Below are positions 54,762 through 62,557 of a stretch of DNA of 64,000 nt, piece after piece. The stretch covers positions 62,001 through 126,000 of the forward strand of contig JACKIB010000001.1 of NCBI GenBank assembly GCA_020638695.1, written 5' to 3'. The stretch is from Planctomycetota bacterium. GTDB lineage: Bacteria; Planctomycetota; UBA1135; UBA2386. How positions within the stretch are numbered: position 1 is the stretch's first letter; the number at the start of each line of letters is the position of its first letter. The position numbers and the translations under genes were made by a program. The notes under the pieces were generated by a model that saw only the letters and a program-made list of their open reading frames with translations, did not search any database and had not been told where the DNA came from.

Positions 54762-54941
54762 GCACCCGTACTATTCATGAGCAGCGTCGCGAGATCGCGC
54801 AAGGTTGTTGCTGGCAAGGAGAATGGCAGGTTCTGCCCGGAGGCGGGGTGCCGCCCCGTCGAGGAGCAGGTTCCGACGTTCGACGAAGCCAGCAGCGAAC
54901 TTGCGCGATCGCAGCAGCTCGGTCACGAATAGTCCGGGCTA
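54762..54941 (+). repeat. 180-bp palindromic dispersed element, copy 3
   Basis: The plus-strand frame (54777-54932) starts with ATG and keeps 51 codons; the minus-strand frame spans 54926-54771. Compared with the copy at 19406 it has a few base changes and no indel in the frame. The right end TAGTCCGGGCTA runs into TAGGAT, a possible -10 for the next gene, whose ATG is 14 bases after the repeat. The left terminus is diverged. Confidence 0.85.
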
Positions 54942-54954
54942 GGATGCGCGGTGG

Positions 54955-55731
54955 ATGCGCAGTCTCTTCGACCTGGCAGTTGCGACCCTGACCCTCGTGG
55001 CCGTGACGGGGTGCGGCACCCCGGCGACCCGCGGCTCGGCACCCCCTCGCCCCAACCGGGTCGAGAAGATCCGCGGCACCGACGTGACGTTCGAACTGGT
55101 CTGGGTGCCCGAGGGACGTTTCTGGATCGGGCGCACGGAGGTCACCTGGGACGAGTACCTCCAGTACTGCGACTTCGACAAGGCCGGGCGCGCCCCTCCC
55201 GGAGTCGACGCGATCAGCAAGCCGTCGCGACCGCTCGACGACGTCGCGCCGTTCGACCGCGACTGGGGCGTCGGCAGGCGGCCGGCGGTCGGGATGAGCT
55301 GGAACGCCGCGAAGCAGTACTGCGCGTGGCTGTCGCGGAACACCGGACGGCATTTCCGGCTGCCAACAGAGACCGAGTGGTTGCTGGCCTGCGGCGTCCG
55401 GCCTCGCGACATGACCGAGGTCGCCTGGTGTGCGGCCAACAGCGGCAAGATGACCCAGCCGGTAGCGAGCAAACGAGCCAACGCGCTCGGCATCCACGAC
55501 ATGTTCGGCAATCTCTGGGAGTACTGCGCCGACCCGTTCGACCCCCGCCAGCCGGACCGCGCTGCGCTGCGCGGTGGCTGCTGGGAAGACCCTCCGGAGC
55601 GCATCGACCCGCGGAACCGACTCCGCTTCGACCCGACCTGGGTCCTCGACGACCCGAACGTCCCGCCGGGGCGCTGGTGGGTTCCGGAGGGCAACCACCT
55701 CGGCTTCCGCGTCTTGTGCGAAGATTCGTGA
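54955..55731 (+). CDS. Lipoprotein with SUMF1/FGE-like domain, probably non-catalytic
   Basis: This 258-residue protein begins with a lipoprotein signal (LAVATLTLVAVTGC) and then the formylglycine-generating-enzyme-type fold: FWIGRTEVTWDEYLQYC, FRLPTETEWLLACG, LGIHDMFGNLWEYCADPFD, ALRGGCWEDPP and a final LGFRVL. The two cysteines of true FGE after RGGSY are missing. It may bind a ligand or a partner outside the cytoplasm. It lies directly after the third repeat copy and 29 bases before the Gfo/Idh/MocA gene. Confidence 0.75.
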   Translation: MRSLFDLAVATLTLVAVTGCGTPATRGSAPPRPNRVEKIRGTDVTFELVWVPEGRFWIGRTEVTWDEYLQYCDFDKAGRAPPGVDAISKPSRPLDDVAPFDRDWGVGRRPAVGMSWNAAKQYCAWLSRNTGRHFRLPTETEWLLACGVRPRDMTEVAWCAANSGKMTQPVASKRANALGIHDMFGNLWEYCADPFDPRQPDRAALRGGCWEDPPERIDPRNRLRFDPTWVLDDPNVPPGRWWVPEGNHLGFRVLCEDS

Positions 55732-55759
55732 GCCCGATCTCGACCACCCCCGCTCGACC

Positions 55760-57247
55760 ATGACCGACTCGAACCACGCGTCATCCCGCACCCGCCGCGA
55801 CTTCTTCGAAGACTCGCTGCTGCTCGCCGCAGCGCTGCCGATCGCCGGGTGTGCGGCCGGTCCCGAGCCGACCCCACCGCGCCCCGACAGCGATCCGTTG
55901 CGCGTCGCGGTGATCGGCGTGCGCTCGCGTGGACGCGGGCACGTGAACGCGTTCCAGAAGTCGCCGAACGCCAAGGTCGTCGCGATCTGCGATACCGACA
56001 GCGCCGTGGTCGAGATGGCGATGAAGGCCGCGCCCGGGGCAACCTACCACCAGGACCTGCGCCGGATGCTCGACGACAAGGCGATCGATGCCGTGTCGAT
56101 CGCCACGCCGAACCACTGGCATTCGCTGGCGACCATCTGGGCGCTGCAGGCCGGCAAGCACGTCTACGTCGAGAAACCGATCAGCCACAACGTGCACGAG
56201 GGTCGCGCGGTGGTGCGCGCCGCCGCGGCCGCGGGCAAGTTGGTGCAGCACGGCACGCAGGCGCGTTCGCACCAGGCGACCCGCGAGGCGATCGCCTACC
56301 TGCACAGCGGCGCGCTCGGCGCGTGCCACTTCGCCCGCGCGCTGTGCTTCAAGCGCCGCAAGAGCATCGGCAAGGTGAACGGGGACCAGCGGCCCCCGGC
56401 GACACTGGACTACGACCTGTGGACCGGTCCGGCCGACCTGCGGCCGCTGCACCGCAAGGACCTGCACTACGATTGGCACTGGGACTTCAACACCGGCAAC
56501 GGCGACATCGGCAACCAGGGCGTGCACCAGATGGACATCGCCCGTTGGGGACTCGGGCTGGACCGACTGCCGGATGCCGCGCTCAGCCTCGGCGGCCGTC
56601 TCGGCTACGAAGACGACGGCAACACCCCGAACAGCCAGCTGACGCTGCTCGAGTTCGGCGACAAGCAACTCTTGTTCGAGGTCCGCGGCCTGCAGACCGG
56701 CGGTTGGCACAACGACGTGCTGCGCCAAGTTCCGGTCGCCCAGGGCCAGGAGCAGGGCTACCGCAACACCCACATCGGGGTGATCTTCCGCTGCGAGAAG
56801 GGCTACCTGGTGATCGCCAGCTACAGCCGCTGCCTGGCGTTCGACCTCGATGGCACGCTGCGCAAGGTGTTCCGCGGCGGCGGCAACCACTTCCAGGGGT
56901 TCGTCGACGCGGTGCGCAGCGGCGACGCCTCCCGCCTCACCGCTGGCCCGCTCGAGGGGCACCTGTCGGCAGCCTTGTGCCACCTCGGCAACGTGTCCTA
57001 TCGACTTGGACACGCCCATGCACTCAGCTCGATCCGCGACCCGTTCGGCAGCCATGCGTTGGCGAACGACACGTTCACGGCGTTCTCGAAGCACCTGACG
57101 CGCAACCGGATCGCCCCCACGGCCGAGGTGTTGGTCGGCCCGCGCCTGACCTTCGATGGCACCCGCGAGCACTTCACCGGTGAGCACGCGACGGAGGCCA
57201 ATGCGCTGCTGACCCGGCCCTACCGCGACGCGTTCCGCGTGGTCTGA
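55760..57247 (+). CDS. Tat-exported Gfo/Idh/MocA family oxidoreductase lipoprotein
   Basis: This 495-residue protein starts with a Tat-type signal (SRTRRDFFEDSLLLAAALPIAGC) ending in a lipobox. The NAD(P)-binding domain has VAVIGVRSRGRGHV and ICDTDS, and the family motif EKPISHN is complete. The substrate part contains DYDLWTGPADLRPLH and WHWDFNTGNGDIGNQGVHQM, found in planctomycete relatives that act on sugars. The cofactor is probably tightly bound since the enzyme is exported. The substrate is unknown. Confidence 0.85.
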   Translation: MTDSNHASSRTRRDFFEDSLLLAAALPIAGCAAGPEPTPPRPDSDPLRVAVIGVRSRGRGHVNAFQKSPNAKVVAICDTDSAVVEMAMKAAPGATYHQDLRRMLDDKAIDAVSIATPNHWHSLATIWALQAGKHVYVEKPISHNVHEGRAVVRAAAAAGKLVQHGTQARSHQATREAIAYLHSGALGACHFARALCFKRRKSIGKVNGDQRPPATLDYDLWTGPADLRPLHRKDLHYDWHWDFNTGNGDIGNQGVHQMDIARWGLGLDRLPDAALSLGGRLGYEDDGNTPNSQLTLLEFGDKQLLFEVRGLQTGGWHNDVLRQVPVAQGQEQGYRNTHIGVIFRCEKGYLVIASYSRCLAFDLDGTLRKVFRGGGNHFQGFVDAVRSGDASRLTAGPLEGHLSAALCHLGNVSYRLGHAHALSSIRDPFGSHALANDTFTAFSKHLTRNRIAPTAEVLVGPRLTFDGTREHFTGEHATEANALLTRPYRDAFRVV

Positions 57248-57291
57248 CCCCCGCACCAGATGAGCCGCGTCCCGCGCACGGCAGCCGGACC

Positions 57292-58251
57292 ATGAAGCGA
57301 CGGATGCTGAGACACCTCGAGGGGCACGCACGCACCGTGCTGCCGGCGGTTCGCGCTCGCGTGTTCGGCGTGCCCCAGGGCGCGTTCCTGCCCTGGTCGA
57401 CCACCGTCGACGACCCTGACGTCGGGCCGGTGCGGTTGACCGGCGAGCTGCGTGACCTGCCCGGCGCCGATTCCGTCGTGGTGTTGGTGCACGGCCTCGG
57501 TGGCAGCCCGGACAGCGCGTACTGCCGCCTGGCCGCGGCCCGACTGGAGGAGCTCGGCTACGCGACGCTGAGTCTTGCGCTGCGCGGCGCCGACCTGAGC
57601 GGCGAGGACTTCTACAACGTCGGGCAGACCGCAGATCTGCACGCCGCGATCGGCTCGCGGCACCTCGCGATGTACGCGCACGTGTTCGTGCTCGGCTTCT
57701 CGATGGGCGGACACACCGCGCTGCACCTCGCCGCGTCGGCGGCCGATCCACGGGTGCGCGGCGTGGTCGCGGTGTGTACACCCCTGCACCTGCACAGCGT
57801 GCAGCGCTACATCGATTCGCCGGCGCGCGGGCTGTACCGCAAGCACGTGCTGGACGGGTTGAAGGCGATCTACGCGGCGGTCGGTGCGCGGCGAGAGGTC
57901 GCGACCCCGGTGGACGAGATTCGCCGGGTGCGGCGCATCCTCGACTGGGACCGCCTGGCGATCGCTCCCCGTTACGGGTTCACCAGCGCCGAGCACAGCT
58001 ACGAAGTACTTTCGGTCGCACCGCGGCTCGGCGATCTGCGGATGCCGAGCCTTCTGCTGGTCGCCGAAGACGACCCCATGGTGGCCGCCGAGCTGGTACG
58101 GCAGCACCTACCCCGGCGCGCCCCCGGACTCGAAGTGCACTTCTGCGAGCACGCCGGACACCTCGCGTTCCCGCGCGACCTCGACCTGGGTCTGTCGCCG
58201 CGCCGCGGGCTCCTGGGCCAGATCGACGGCTGGTTCCGCAGCTTGGTCTGA
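57292..58251 (+). CDS. Alpha/beta hydrolase, YheT-like
   Basis: This 319-residue hydrolase has the oxyanion segment LVHGLGGSPDSAY, nucleophile Ser in GFSMGGH, acid in VAEDDP and His in EHAGHLAF, all in canonical order and spacing for the YheT/EMB8 group. The function is unknown. Its last 144 bases overlap the end of the MNIO partner gene on the other strand. Confidence 0.8.
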   Translation: MKRRMLRHLEGHARTVLPAVRARVFGVPQGAFLPWSTTVDDPDVGPVRLTGELRDLPGADSVVVLVHGLGGSPDSAYCRLAAARLEELGYATLSLALRGADLSGEDFYNVGQTADLHAAIGSRHLAMYAHVFVLGFSMGGHTALHLAASAADPRVRGVVAVCTPLHLHSVQRYIDSPARGLYRKHVLDGLKAIYAAVGARREVATPVDEIRRVRRILDWDRLAIAPRYGFTSAEHSYEVLSVAPRLGDLRMPSLLLVAEDDPMVAAELVRQHLPRRAPGLEVHFCEHAGHLAFPRDLDLGLSPRRGLLGQIDGWFRSLV

Positions 58252-58809
58252 GGCGGCGCCGTCCGACTCGGGGTGTTCGACCACGCGGAACCCTACGGTG
58301 CCCGACTCCACGACCACGACGCACGGAGTCCCGACCGGTGGCAGCGCCTCACCCTGTAACGCCGCGGCGACGATCGCCAGTGGATCGCCGTGGAACTCGA
58401 TCCGGAACGGACCGCACTCGCCGGACGCCAAACGCAACCGGCATGCCTCGAGTCGGGCGAGCGCCGGCAGATGCGGGGCCGACTCGATCTCCGGCTGGAC
58501 GATCAGAAACTCCAGGAAGCGCCGCGCTTCGACGAAGAAGAACATCGTGTGCGCGGCGACCGTGTCCAGGTAGCGCGCCGCGATGCGGTCGTAGAGCGGT
58601 TCTGGTGCGGCCAGGTGGGTCAGCGGCGTGGCGGCGACCAAGCGCTGCTGGCGCCACCACCGCTGGATCGCACAGGTCACGCGCAACCCGTCGCTGCCGA
58701 CCAGGTCGCGCAACCACGGATCCTCGCTCGGCAGCCGCTCCGGCACACCCCCGGCGGCGCCGGCCACCACCAACTCCGCCAGGTCGGTCTGCCACTCAGC
58801 CAGCGACAC
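58108..58809 (-). CDS. MNIO partner protein (HvfC/DUF2063-like)
   Basis: GTG 58809 is chosen because GGAGG stands just upstream; a longer start at 58845 would overlap the enzyme gene by 50 bases, versus 14 here. The 233-residue protein starts VSLAEWQTDLAEL, then has a helical region (IQRWWRQQRLVAATPLTHLA; YLDTVAAHTMFFFVEARRFL) of the kind seen in DUF2063-type partners that present the peptide to DUF692 enzymes. The last 45 residues are low-complexity and antisense to the hydrolase, so they may be read-through. Assignment depends on context. Confidence 0.55.
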   Translation of the reverse strand: MSLAEWQTDLAELVVAGAAGGVPERLPSEDPWLRDLVGSDGLRVTCAIQRWWRQQRLVAATPLTHLAAPEPLYDRIAARYLDTVAAHTMFFFVEARRFLEFLIVQPEIESAPHLPALARLEACRLRLASGECGPFRIEFHGDPLAIVAAALQGEALPPVGTPCVVVVESGTVGFRVVEHPESDGAASDQAAEPAVDLAQEPAARRQTQVEVAREREVSGVLAEVHFESGGAPG

Positions 58810-59695
58810 GACACCCTCCGCCGCGCAGCATGGCGCGCAGTTCACGCAGTTCGTTCCGGTGTCCGTCGACGCCCATCAACCCAGCGGATTCTTCGAGCAA
58901 TTCGAACACCACCCCGCGCACCCGCGGGGCGCGTGCCAGCACGCACTCCAGCAGATCCTTCAGACCCGCCGTGGAGACCTGGCTGTGCACGTCGACCGCG
59001 AAGCCCTCGAAGTCCGGACCGCCGGCCATGTGCACCTCCACCACGTGCTCCAGCTCGAGCGCGTCCAGCCAGTCCCGTGCGGCGAACCCGTGGTTCACCG
59101 CGTTGCAGTGCAGGTTGAACAGGTCGAGCAACAGTCCAGCGCCGGATCGGTGGCACAGCCGGTTCAGGAACTCCGGCTCGGCGATTCCGCCGAGGCGATC
59201 GATCCCCGACAGGTACCAAGCCACGTTCTCCAGCAGGAACGGCACCCCGTAGCGCCGCACCACCGCCGCGGCCCGCGCCGCGATCAACTGCAGCGCTTCG
59301 ACATCGCAGGGTATCGGCAGCGGAACCCCGGCATTGCACACCCGGCCGTCGTGGTCGCGGTAGAGCAGGTATCCGAGGTGCTCACTGTGCCACGCGAAGC
59401 GACGCTTGGCGGCGAAGGCGTCCAGCATGTCCAGGTAGCCCTCGTTCCAACCCGCAGCCGAGCCGATCGACAGCCCGAGGCCGTGGACCACCACCTCCGT
59501 GTCGGTCGCGGCACGGCAGGCGCGGTCCAACAATTCGGGGTCCAGGACCAGCCCGGTGGTGCCGCGCAGCGGACAGCGCCGCTCCCGACACAGTACGTCC
59601 GGACTGATCTCCAAGAAGTCGAGCAGGTCGCCGTTCTGCTCGACCATCGGGCCGAGCAGCGGCGACCATGTCGTGCCCAAGGCGATGCGGGGCAT
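58796..59695 (-). CDS. MNIO (DUF692, HvfB/MbnB-type) multinuclear iron oxygenase
   Basis: MNIO enzymes use two or three iron ions to modify peptides, often at Cys or Asp. This 299-residue protein has the metal-binding set: FLEISPDVL, VVHGLGLSIGS (His71), WHSEHLGYL (His103, Glu105, His106), LLENVAWYL (Glu156), LLLDLFNLHCNAVNHG (Asp191, Asn194, His202), VEVHMAGG (Glu220, His222), VDVHSQVS (Asp235, His237) and FELLEES. The usual HLAGH reads HMAGG here, so one ligand differs. It starts 8 bases after the small CxxC gene, its likely substrate, and overlaps the partner gene. Confidence 0.88.
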   Translation of the reverse strand: MPRIALGTTWSPLLGPMVEQNGDLLDFLEISPDVLCRERRCPLRGTTGLVLDPELLDRACRAATDTEVVVHGLGLSIGSAAGWNEGYLDMLDAFAAKRRFAWHSEHLGYLLYRDHDGRVCNAGVPLPIPCDVEALQLIAARAAAVVRRYGVPFLLENVAWYLSGIDRLGGIAEPEFLNRLCHRSGAGLLLDLFNLHCNAVNHGFAARDWLDALELEHVVEVHMAGGPDFEGFAVDVHSQVSTAGLKDLLECVLARAPRVRGVVFELLEESAGLMGVDGHRNELRELRAMLRGGGCRVAG

Positions 59696-59703
59696 CGGAC
59701 CGC

Positions 59704-59961
59704 TCAGTACCCGGCGTAACGGCCCGCGTCGACGACCCGGGCGTCCAGGATGTTCTCCGACGCGAGCACGTCGCGCAGGTTGAAGCGGGCACCGAACCGG
59801 ATGTCGATGCCGTTGAAGCCGCAGTTCGGGCAGCCGGCCAGCTCGAAGATGCGTTCCATGGCGGCGAACACTTCCTTGGCAGTCACCGCCGGACGGAAGT
59901 CGACCACCACCTGCTTGGTGGTCAACGGGGAGAAGGACTCACGGATCTTGATGTCACTCAT
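59704..59961 (-). CDS. 85-residue CxxC protein, candidate precursor peptide for the MNIO enzyme
   Basis: The ATG at 59961 gives MSDIKIRESFSPLTTKQVVV, then a helix-prone stretch (TAKEVFAAMERIFELAG), the only cysteines in a compact CPNC at 44-47 within GCPNCGFNGIDIRF, and a tail ending RYAGY. No known family was recognised and there is no signal peptide. The order small protein - MNIO - partner, with 8-base and overlapping spacing, is the standard arrangement for RiPP clusters of this enzyme class, so it is inferred to be the substrate. A structural or metal-binding role is possible instead. Confidence 0.6.
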   Translation of the reverse strand: MSDIKIRESFSPLTTKQVVVDFRPAVTAKEVFAAMERIFELAGCPNCGFNGIDIRFGARFNLRDVLASENILDARVVDAGRYAGY

Positions 59962-60255
59962 GGCGAACTCGCGTGGGGACTCGGACCGCGGCGGCGGGTG
60001 CGGGCGGCACTGCGCCGCTCGCTCGGCCCGCTGACCGCCGTGCACGTCGTGTGCACGCGTGGTCAAGCGCCTTGCGACGCGGTGACCTGACCCGAAAACC
60101 CGACGATTCTTCGCCACCGAGGCCGGCTCTCTACGGAACCCGACCAACCCCCCGCTGGCGCCGTACCACGGCCCCCCCGCGCGCCGAAAGGTTCGTCTGC
60201 GGCCGCCGCGGGCCCGGCCCGGGGGTGCAGCCGGACGCCTGTGACCTGGCGCGCA
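59962..60255. other. Upstream region of the MNIO cluster
   Basis: These 294 bases contain very GC-rich palindromic stretches near 60200-60230 that could end the upstream gene. A TTGACC hexamer occurs on the minus strand near 60060, without a matching -10 at normal spacing. No gene or metal-responsive operator could be recognised. Confidence 0.35.
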
Positions 60256-61236
60256 TCAGCGGGAGAACGTGATCTCGATCTCGTTGGCGATGTTGTCGAC
60301 CCCTTCCGGGCGCGTCGCATCCAACGTCACCGCGGTCGCGAACACCGTGAAGCCGATCAGCGACTCGACGTTGGGAATCACCAGCCCTGGCTTGGCCTTC
60401 CCCGATGCATCGGTGTCGCCCTGTAGCCCGAGCACCGAGCCGTGTGCGAGGCTGAGCTCGAAGAACGCGTCGCGCGCCACCGGAATGCGCCGCGACCCGA
60501 ACGCAAAGCCCTGGTTGCTGGCGCTCAACACGATCCGCCACGGCGTCGCCCGCCGCGCCGTCGTCGTCAGCTCCATCGGGTAGGTGGTGCCGATCCGCGG
60601 CACCGCGTTGTCGGCGCCGCGCAGCACGGAGTCGTGGTACTCGAAGTTGTCGAGTTCCGAGAGACCCCAGATGCACACGCCGATCAGGCCGGCCGTCAAC
60701 GTCGACTGGATGGTGGTGGTCAGCGTCTGTTCGAATCGACCGTTCTTGTCCTCGTCGACCTGCATCCACATGCGGTTGCCGACCACCATGAAGCGCAGGA
60801 TCGCCGAGTTCGGCACCTTGGTGTTCAGCTCTCGCCACAGCGTCGTGGTGCCGCTCGGCGTGCGCTCCAGCAAGAACCCGCGGTCGAAGTCCGCCGTCGC
60901 GGTGTTGTTCTCCTGGATCTTGCCCATCAAGGTGTCCTTGTCCTGGGCGAAACGCGCGACCGCCCCGACGAACTGCACGCTGGCGTTCGGGATCCCGTAG
61001 TAGCCCGCCTCGACGTCGATCACGCAGTTGGTCGGCTTGTAGCCGTCCTTGGTCAGGTACGACCAGACCGGCGCGCCGTCGGTGATCAGCTTGCCGCCGA
61101 GCACCTCGAACTTGCCGGAGTGCGCGGTCCAACCGGTCGGCGCGCCCTTGCCGTTGGTCGGGAACGTCTCGGTGAACTCCTGCGCGGGGAGGATTGCGGC
61201 GAGCAGGACCGGGAATGCGAGCGCGCGGCGTGTCAT
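60256..61236 (-). CDS. Secreted protein, lectin-like fold suspected
   Basis: This 326-residue protein has a short signal peptide (RRALAFPVLLAAILPAQ). The mature part begins EFTETFPTNGKGAPTGWTA, then GGKLITDGAPVWSYL, a pattern of concanavalin-like jelly-roll domains found in many planctomycete secreted proteins. No catalytic residues were recognised. The ATG at 61236 is preceded by GAGAAT and GAGGG. It lies upstream of the MNIO cluster on the same strand but 295 bases away, so co-transcription is doubtful. Confidence 0.55.
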   Translation of the reverse strand: MTRRALAFPVLLAAILPAQEFTETFPTNGKGAPTGWTAHSGKFEVLGGKLITDGAPVWSYLTKDGYKPTNCVIDVEAGYYGIPNASVQFVGAVARFAQDKDTLMGKIQENNTATADFDRGFLLERTPSGTTTLWRELNTKVPNSAILRFMVVGNRMWMQVDEDKNGRFEQTLTTTIQSTLTAGLIGVCIWGLSELDNFEYHDSVLRGADNAVPRIGTTYPMELTTTARRATPWRIVLSASNQGFAFGSRRIPVARDAFFELSLAHGSVLGLQGDTDASGKAKPGLVIPNVESLIGFTVFATAVTLDATRPEGVDNIANEIEITFSR

Positions 61237-61332
61237 CCCTCGGATTCTCGCGCGCGTGTGCGAAGAACCCGCGAAGACTGCGCGAAGATCCCCGACCTCA
61301 CCTCCGGGCGGCGACGCGCCAACCCGCGCCGG

Positions 61333-62496
61333 TCAGTGCCCGGGAGCGGCGGGAATGCCGGGGGCCGCCGCGGCACGCGCCGACTGCCAGGCGTCGACCC
61401 GCGCGGTGGCGGCGGCGAGCTGGGCCGGGCTCAGGGTGCCGCGCAGGCGCATCATCGCACCCGCGGCGCTGGCGTCGCCTCCCGTGCTCGCGAGGCAGTA
61501 CCAGGTGTAGGCCAACCCCGGATCGGCGGTGACCCCGGTGCCGTGTTCCAGCAGCTGCGCCAGCTTGTGCTGCGCCGGGGCGAGACCGCGGTCGGCGGCC
61601 AGGCCGATCCACCGCGCCGCGTCCTTGGCGTCCCGCGCCACCCCACGCCCGGAGAGCTTCATCAAGCCGAGGCAAAGCTGCGCGCCCGGCTGGCCCTGTT
61701 CCGCCGCGCGCCGGTACCAGCCCGCCGCCGCCGCGGGGTCGGCCTCCACACCATCGCCACGCGAGAGCTGGTAGCCGAGCGCCACCTGAGCGTCGACCGA
61801 ACCCTGTTGCGCTGCCGCGGTCAGCCAGCGGAACGCGCGGGCGCCATCGCGTGCCACACCCTCACCGCGCAACAGCATCAGCCCCAATTGAGTCTGAGCT
61901 GAAACGAGTCCCTGCTCGGCAGCCAACTGATACCAACGAGCCGCTTCCTGCGGATCTGCATCGACCCCGATCCCGCCCCGGTACACCACCCCGAGCAGTC
62001 GCTGTGCCTTGGCGTCACCCCGCTCCGCCGCGGCGCGCAGCAGCGTCCGCCCCCGGTCGAGGTCGCGTTCGGTGCCGATCCCCAGCGCGTAGAGCACGGC
62101 GAGGTTGGTGTACGCCATGGCGTACCCCTGCTCGCTGGCGCGCCGGAACCACTCCATCGCGCGCTCCGGCGAGCGCGCCACGCCGCGACCGCTCAGGTAC
62201 AGCAGACCCAGGTTGTTCTGCGCCGCGAGGTGCCCCTGGCTCGCGGCGCGCTCGTACCAGCGGGCCGCGCACGCCGGATCGCTGGCCACACCTTGGCCCT
62301 CGTCGTACAGCAAGCCGACCAGATACTGCGCACGGGTGTCACCCTGCTCCGCGGCCGGTGTCCAACATTGCAGCGCGCCCGGGTAGTCCCCGTGGTCGTA
62401 CTTCTGCCAACCGTCCTCGAACAGGGTGGAGCACCCGGCCATGACGGCCACGACACACAGCAGGGTCGGACGAAGACGACGAAGTTCCCGAAGCAT
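61333..62496 (-). CDS. Sel1-repeat lipoprotein
   Basis: The ATG at 62496 follows AAGGA with 7-base spacing and opens a lipoprotein signal (LLCVVAVMAGC). Sel1-like repeats of about 36 residues continue to the C-terminus of this 387-residue protein, for example AQYLVGLLYDEGQGVASDPA, AQNNLGLLYLSGRGVARSPE and AQVALGYQLSRGDGVEADPA; about nine can be counted. Such proteins act as scaffolds at the membrane. Confidence 0.85.
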   Translation of the reverse strand: MLRELRRLRPTLLCVVAVMAGCSTLFEDGWQKYDHGDYPGALQCWTPAAEQGDTRAQYLVGLLYDEGQGVASDPACAARWYERAASQGHLAAQNNLGLLYLSGRGVARSPERAMEWFRRASEQGYAMAYTNLAVLYALGIGTERDLDRGRTLLRAAAERGDAKAQRLLGVVYRGGIGVDADPQEAARWYQLAAEQGLVSAQTQLGLMLLRGEGVARDGARAFRWLTAAAQQGSVDAQVALGYQLSRGDGVEADPAAAAGWYRRAAEQGQPGAQLCLGLMKLSGRGVARDAKDAARWIGLAADRGLAPAQHKLAQLLEHGTGVTADPGLAYTWYCLASTGGDASAAGAMMRLRGTLSPAQLAAATARVDAWQSARAAAAPGIPAAPGH

Positions 62497-62557
62497 GGGA
62501 GAGTCCTTCGTCCATCCCCGCACGCCGGCGTGAGGGGTTTCGCCGTCGAGGCGAGTT

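Noticed and set aside
54955..55731. Active formylglycine-generating enzyme for sulfatase maturation.
   Set aside because: The catalytic cysteine pair is absent and no sulfatase gene is nearby.
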